NCBI RefSeq assembly: GCF_025118155.1
Contig: NW_026251426.1
Coordinates: 1 to 64,000 of the forward strand
Length of the DNA: 64,000 bases
Source: Cokeromyces recurvatus
Lineage: Eukaryota > Mucoromycota > Mucoromycetes > Mucorales > Mucoraceae
Direction of reading: 5' to 3'
A model generated the notes under the pieces. The model worked only from the letters and a program-made list of their open reading frames with translations. It was not told the origin of the DNA and did not search any database. Of this stretch, positions 56,778 through 64,000 are shown in pieces. Made by a program: the position numbers and the translations under genes. Position 1 is the stretch's first letter, and every line of letters starts with the position of its first letter.

Positions 56778-59306
56778 ATGATAGAACGTCGAGTGAATAG
56801 CTTACGTTGGTCTCGAACTTTGAGTAGAATTCAAAACAATAATTCACTAATAGATAATAACATAGTACAAAGGTTTACAATACAAACATACATATTTATT
56901 ATGATTAACAAACAAGTAATTAATTTTTTTCTTGAAAAAAAAAATATATATTCATATATATATTTCCCCTATAATACACTTAGTGATACACATCCATCTG
57001 ATAATTTGAAACAATCATGGCCTGCACAACAAGACGAATTAAATGCAGTGCCAAGAAAAAGAAATAATTCACTTATTCCAGTAGAACTCATGATGAATAA
57101 TAGTGGAGAAGGTGGTAGAGAATGTGTTGCGTTAGCAACCGTATTTGGTGTACCTGAATACATTGACTCTAAAGTCTTTTGGGAAAGACAACGTGATGAA
57201 TCAAAAAATAAGCCAGTCCAACAACATCCTATTATTATTTCTGTTAATCATGAATTAGACCCAAATCAAACTTTATCAAAACTTGATATTGAACACAACG
57301 AAATTCGATCTAAATTGTTTATTTCGTCCTACATGGACTCTGTTCTGGACTCTGTAGGTTCTAATGATCTTTTAAAGAGTCCATCCTTTTTAACTGAAAC
57401 ACCAACACCGTCACCGTCACCGACACCTACTAAAAGCTTCTCCTTACCTCGTATCCCTTCTGTTAGTCTATTTGATGATGTTTCTATAGAAAATAAAAAC
57501 AACTCTGTTCCACTTGAATTTACAGTGCCTAAAGACTGTTCTCAGATAGATCAAACAGAAGTAGAATCTACAAGCTTCTCTAGTACGAAAACACCTTTAC
57601 TTCTTGTTGGACCACCAGAGATTTTTGACTTGATTTTGTCAGACCAGGATGAACGATTCATCATTTGGGGTCCCGATCCTATCATACTCTCTTCTTCAAT
57701 GGCAACGACCTCCTTTGAAAGATCATCATCATCATCATCTTATGCAGTATTGTGTAATAATCAAAATAAGCGACCTGAATTAAAGGGGTTCTCATCTAAT
57801 ATCACCATGAGTCAGAAATCATCGTTATCAAGATTTAAATCCTCGTCAGTCAGATTACCAAATTGGTCTGAAACTCTTAAAAAACGTTGGCAAAATTCTT
57901 CTCACTATCGTCAGCAAAGTATGTTTATTAAAAGGGCATTAAAACAAAATAATGAAGATGATGTGACAAATAAAATCGATGAAATACCCAAGGTGATTGA
58001 AGCAGCTACCATTCATAAACTTGTAGAGAAATTGACAAGTACTTTAGGTATTATTTTTTTTAAAAAAAAAAAAATCAGAATTGTTTCTTAACTTTTTATT
58101 TTATTTTATTTTTTGGTCTATTTTAGATTATACATTTATGACAGATTTCTTTTTGACTTATAGAGACTTTGTAACCTCAGAGGATCTTTGTCAACTTATT
58201 ATATCAAGGTTTTATTGGGCTTTAAAAAATGATGATGAATCAAGAAGAATTGTTAGAATTAGGTATAATTCTTTTTTTTTTTTTAATATGTTTCTATATA
58301 TCATGTCTCATTATTTATTTTTTTTTTTTTTACCATAGAACATTTGTAGTTCTTCGTCATTGGTTAAATAACTATTTTGTTCATGATTTTGTTGGTAATA
58401 GAGCCCTTCGTATCCTCTTTACACAATTTCTTAATTCTCTCCCTTATCATCCACTCATTAAACAATCATTACGTGATCAACGTATTGTCAAGATTTTAAA
58501 ATGTGTTGTACGACGCTTAAAAAAGTTGTATTACAGAGAATCATCGCATGTCAAGGTCATCGCACCTCCTCCACCTACAGCTGAACAAGAACAAATGAGT
58601 GAACTCGTACGTGCAAAACTTTCTCAGAGTGCGATTAGACGAAGGGCAGCAGGGATCGATTTTAGTAGCGATTATCATGGTAACATGGCCATTCAAGATA
58701 CACGTTATGCCCCCGTTCTTGTAGTCGGTAGTCTTCATAAGAAACCCTCTGTAAGCTTGATAGATTCTGGAGTCGCTGATTTTTCACCAAGTCAGTTAGT
58801 CAATAAATTATCATTCAATAATAATAAAATTCAAAATAATAACTCTAACTCTATTAAAACAGATCAGACTCCAACTCATCAAAGTCAACTTCTTGTCTCT
58901 CATTCTCATACGGATGACATGAGTTCTTCTTCTATTAAAAGATCAATGATGGACGATCCTGTCGCTTCTTATGCTGATTCACTTGAAAGTGAACTTACTG
59001 CAGGTGAAACAACAGTATTCAATCTATCCGATGATTCAGATGACGATTTTGATATCTATCATGATTACTTTCATCATGTTGAAGAAGAAGATGAACTCGA
59101 TCGACATTGGCTACAAGAACAACAAGAAACGATGGCTTATTTCAACTCTTTTACTGATATTCAACAACTTCCTTCTTCCACACTACTAGATGCATCGCTT
59201 GCTTTAAAACAAAATATAAATGAAATACATAAAGTGGAGGAGACAAATTCGGACAAAATTATAAATCAAAAGGAAGATAATGACGATGATGATGATGGCG
59301 ATCAGC

Positions 59307-59346
<40 letters not shown>

Positions 59347-61587
59347 GCCAATATTGAAAGTACGTCGTGTTCCATCTGAGCGTTGGTGTAGATCATTAGA
59401 TAATTCTACTGTAGATCCTCAGCCACTTCCAAATACATCTTTACCTGTTGAACTTTTAAAGGAACTGAATCAGGATCTTGAGCAGCATCCAGTGATGCCT
59501 ATCATTGGATTATCAAGAAAATTATCTAAAAAAAGTATTGAAAAACGAAAGAGTGAAAGGAGTCTTCAGGGTTCAACCCCTTCTTCACCCCTATCAACAG
59601 GAATTCAACAGTCGTCAGATAATATTCCAGAATTACCCCCTTTACCACAAAGTCTTGTTCATAGTGATGTCCTTAAATTAGTCAGCAGATCGTCATCATC
59701 TACAATAAAGACAAAAAGAAGATCCTCTATGAGTGTAAAAGAGGATATTCATTTTGAAGCAATACCCTATGAGAGAACACAAGTTATGTATTCATCTGAA
59801 CGGAAGGAGGTTGCTGCTAATCATAATCAACCTAAACTATCAAAGGTCTTTCATAAGAATAATCTGGATCAATTTGATACTACTACATCAAATGATAAAG
59901 AACAATCTCTCATTCTTCAATCTGATATGCTTGTTCATAGATCTGATGCCATAGATCATGGGCAACAGCAAGTACCTAGTGGTCATTTTGTAAGCTTAAT
60001 TGCTCAACGTCTGAATATGGATGATGATGATGATGATGATAACATATCAATAGCTCATAATAATCTAGCTGCTACTGATCATCATGATGATTCTTATAGA
60101 CTAAGTATGATGCTTATTCAAGATGAAGAACGTAGGCAAAGTTTTGAACTAAGACGTAAACGGGGTGCAAGTATTGATATGATAGACTACATACGAACTG
60201 GTAAATCTATACATAAATCTGAAAAGGATGAAGTGGAGGCACAGGCAACAGACAATAGTATCGTCGCAACAAGTTTGACATCTTTATCTGAAAAATCAAT
60301 GACAACACCTTCATGTTGTTTGTCATTTGTTACTTCTGATGTGGCGACAAATCTGGATTCACAGGTTCAAACGGCAATAGCTCCTAATGATATCGTCAGT
60401 ATATCATCCTCATCTAAAGAAGCAGGCCCAAAAATCATGGATGAAAGAGTCCTAAAGACTCTAACAAAGTGTACATCAATCTCAACTCCTCTTCCTAGAC
60501 CTCTACTATCTACTAGCAACAATTGTCAACTAAACAGATATCAACCCTGTTTTATCCTTTTTTATAGAACAAGTAAATTAGCGAGTCAACTATGCTATAT
60601 AGAACGAGATGTATTAGTCAAAGTTGGATGGGAAGAATTGATTCATTGTAGATGGACTAAAATGGATCCAAACGGAAACGTTATTCAAGTTACAGAACAA
60701 AACTCAACAAATGATACAACAACAACAACAAGACAACGAACCAAGGAACAAGGTATTGAACAAGTCATTCAACGATTTAACACTGTTTGTCTTTGGGTAG
60801 CCTCAGAGATTGTAACAACGAAAAGCATACATGATCGAGTCAAATTAATTGAGAAATTCGTTCGATTAGCAAAGGTAAAATAACAATTAAAAAAAAATAG
60901 ATAAAGTTTACCGTTATTATTCTCACTAAAACTATTGATTTTTTTTTTTTAAAAAAACACACACATACAAAGAAATGCAAAATATATTCTAATTATGCAA
61001 CCTTAGTTCAAATTTTATTGGGTCTTCAATCACCTGCCGTGGCACGACTGGAAAAGACATGGTCAAAAGTGAGTTCTAAATGTCAAAGGGAACTCGCAAA
61101 ATTGACTGAATTTACATCACCTATAAAAAATTGGAAACATATTCGAGATAGCATGACAGAAGTAGCTGAAGAATATGGTCATTCACCTGCTGAAGTTCAG
61201 GTTGAATTACCAGGCACTACGCGCAAAATGAAAAAGACGACACGTATCAAGATGCCCTTTGGTGGCTGTATTCCATTCTTGGGCATTTACTTGTCAGATT
61301 TAGTCTTCAATTCTGAGAACCCAAAGTTCTTGACACCCCATTCTGATAATCAAAAGATTTATAATGCAAATACAACTACCAAGTTGCCAGCTGAATTGTT
61401 AGATCAACCTTTAGTCAATTTTCGAAAGCATCGTGTGATAGCTACTGTGATTAAACGAGTCTTGGTCTTTCAAGGACTAGCAATGCGATATTCATTTGAT
61501 GAAGACCTTGTATTATTGGAAAAATGTAGAAATATTCAGGCCTTAGAGGCCTCTAAAATTAGAGAATTGAGTGCTTCTCTTGAATAG
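56778..61587 (+). CDS. Lte1-like Ras-family GEF
   Basis: Proposed exons: 56778-56872, 56984-58047, 58127-58262, 58339-60874, 60973-61587; 1481 aa. The first intron (GTTTAC donor) is optional, as the frame stays open through it. The RasGEF-N domain starts ATIHKLVEKLTSTLDYTFMTDFFLTYRDF and continues RTFVVLRHWLNNYFVHDF. A ~700-residue disordered centre has a polyQ, acidic DDDD runs and many Ser clusters. The catalytic Cdc25-like domain has TSKLASQLCYIERDVLVKV, FNTVCLWVASEIV, HDRVKLIEKFVRLAKKC, LVQILLGLQSPAVARLEKTW, IPFLGIYLSDLVF. The split layout with a long insert matches Lte1-type GEFs of the mitotic-exit/polarity network. Confidence 0.88.
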
Positions 61588-62094
61588 AAATCTTTATATA
61601 CATACTATTAATTATCAAATAAACATTATTTATTCGACTATTATAAAAGCTTTTTGCTACCTGAACAAGTTCAGATGTAGGATATATTGGTTCCTTTTTT
61701 TTTTTTACCTTTGCGTTTCGCTTCTTTTTAGTGTATAGCACTTGTGTACAGTATAGTATTGGTTATAGACAACTACTATGCTTAGACTCTTGTAAATAGT
61801 ATCAAATTCGAATCTATAATCATTTAACGATAAAAGTCTTTACTTCATATTATTTTTTTTGGTAAGACGACTCCCTTATTAGGTAATAAAGAATTACTTG
61901 CACACTATTTTATAATCATTGCTAGATATTTACTATCTTCTTCCTTTTTGTTGAATATAATAAAATGAGAATAAAAGTAATATAGTATGTTTCTTTAAAC
62001 GAATTATATACTAAAAAAAAAAGTATAATAATTGCTTCAAAGTCGTGTATGCTTTTTTTTATCTTGTTTATTAGTTGAAAAAATATAAATTAAT
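61588..62094. other. Convergent spacer
   Basis: Between two convergent stop codons; AT-rich with polyadenylation-like AATAAA elements. No gene. Confidence 0.6.
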
Positions 62095-63188
<1,094 letters not shown>

Positions 63189-63330
63189 TTATATTATTAT
63201 GAAGAAAATAGCAAAAGAATAAAAAAGGGAAATCTTTTTTCGGCAAATATACAGAAAGTTTTGGCCCTCAGATGAACGCGCGTATTTTGTATGACACGCA
63301 ATGGCGAGTAAGTCGTCAACGTCATCGCGG

Positions 63331-63368
<38 letters not shown>

Positions 63369-63439
63369 TAACTTAAAAATCGCTCTTTTAAGAGCATAAA
63401 TATTTCTTTTTTATTATTATTATTATTATTATAAACAGT

Positions 63440-64000
63440 TTAAGATCGATGTCGTTTTGAATAACTATTTTTACTAGCGTTGCTAGAAGCACTGTCATAA
63501 CTAGTACTTCTTCTTCTTTGTCTTTTATTACTATTACGAATAGGACTTCTACTATAGCTTCGATTCGAACTTGGACTAACACTTCGACTAGGGCTTCTAC
63601 TACCACTTGAACTTCTACTACGACTAGGACTATGGCTACGACTAGGACTATGGCTACGACTACGACTACGACTACGGCTACGGCTACGGCTACGGCTAGA
63701 ACTTAAACTCCTAGTTTTATTTCGACTATAATCTATAGTATTTCTTCTTCCATAGCTACGGCTTCGACTATTACTTCTACTGCTTCTACGGCTACTTCTG
63801 CTTCTGCTTCTACTACTACTGCTACTTCTACTTCTGCTTCTACTACTACTGCTACTGCTGCTTCTGCTTCTGCTTCTGCTTCTGCTAGTACTGCTACTGC
63901 TGCTTCTGCTTCTGCTTCTGCTAGTACTGCTACTACTGCTTCTACTGCTGCTTCTACTGCTTCTACTGCTGCTTCGGCTGCTTCGGCTGCTGTCACTATC
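63440..64000 (-). CDS. Arg/Ser-rich (SR) protein, C-terminal part, runs off the window
   Basis: Open from base 64000 to a TAA at 63440-63442, about 186 codons. It is almost wholly RS repeats: DSDSSRSSRSSS near the edge, SRSHSPSRSHSPSRSRS in the middle, and SASSNASKNSYSKRHRS at the end. RS domains are phosphorylated and mediate splicing-factor contacts in the nucleus. The RNA-binding part, if any, lies beyond the window, so the protein cannot be named. A long alternative ORF of Ala/Glu/Val repeats in another frame (63733-63996) is a shadow. Confidence 0.82.
   Translation of the reverse strand, partial: DSDSSRSSRSSSRSSRSSSRSSSSSTSRSRSRSSSSSTSRSRSRSRSSSSSSSRSRSRSSSSSRSRSRSSRRSSRSNSRSRSYGRRNTIDYSRNKTRSLSSSRSRSRSRSRSRSRSHSPSRSHSPSRSRSSSGSRSPSRSVSPSSNRSYSRSPIRNSNKRQRRRSTSYDSASSNASKNSYSKRHRS

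Noticed and set aside
63733..63996. Ala/Glu/Val repeat ORF
   Set aside because: Frame shadow of the RS-repeat coding sequence.

Overview
The window is nuclear DNA of a filamentous fungus, most likely an early-diverging lineage (Mucoromycota, probably Mucorales). The evidence is a strongly AT-rich sequence, many short GT-AG introns in almost every gene, long poly(A)/poly(T) tracts, and a gene set typical of that group: DASH subunit Dad4, a Clr4/SUV39 methyltransferase, calcineurin B, a Boi-type polarity protein, an Lte1-like Ras-GEF, and hybrid histidine kinases. No mitochondrial, bacterial or viral genes are seen. All exon structures were inferred by hand from splice motifs and reading-frame phase.

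Layout. 1-7.7 kb is a transposon nest: two Tc1/mariner elements and a third fragment, a solo LTR with a perfect 5-bp target duplication, and older repeat debris. 7.7-16.2 kb is a conserved gene block: SUV39-type H3K9 methyltransferase, ADE16/17, calcineurin B, a SANT-domain protein and DAD4. 16.6-25.1 kb is a second transposon/relic island: LINE tails, three copies of an ordinary repeat, a nested LTR, an identical ~550-bp sequence present in inverted orientation at both edges, and several broken multi-exon transposon-like genes. 25.5-29.8 kb holds MRT4 and two Myb/SANT proteins. 30.1-36.8 kb is one very large 20-exon receptor gene. 37.4-64 kb is gene-dense: L-fuconate dehydratase, a small membrane protein, an Ent3-type epsin, ribosomal uL15, a Boi-like SH3-SAM-PH-CH protein, a nucleotide pyrophosphatase, an unrecognised protein, a ZMIZ-like SUMO ligase, Ase1, an Lte1-like Ras-GEF, proteasome alpha1, and an RS-domain protein cut by the window edge.

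Most notable: the gene at 30115-36820 predicts a 1789-residue membrane receptor. It has a signal peptide, two sugar-binding-protein-like ectodomains, a cysteine-rich stem and one membrane helix. The next part closely resembles the kinase-homology domain and coiled-coil linker of animal receptor guanylyl cyclases. In place of a cyclase, the output is a histidine kinase plus receiver. I consider this the best candidate for an undescribed system. A second unexpected structure is a series of long perfect inverted repeats inside the coding sequence of the Ase1 gene (54.08-54.66 kb).

The genes are unrelated housekeeping and regulatory loci, not a pathway cluster. Links worth noting are tail-to-tail placement of the sugar-receptor-like kinase and L-fuconate dehydratase, a ~100-bp divergent promoter between the pyrophosphatase and the unknown gene at 48950, and a heterochromatin methyltransferase lying next to transposon blocks.
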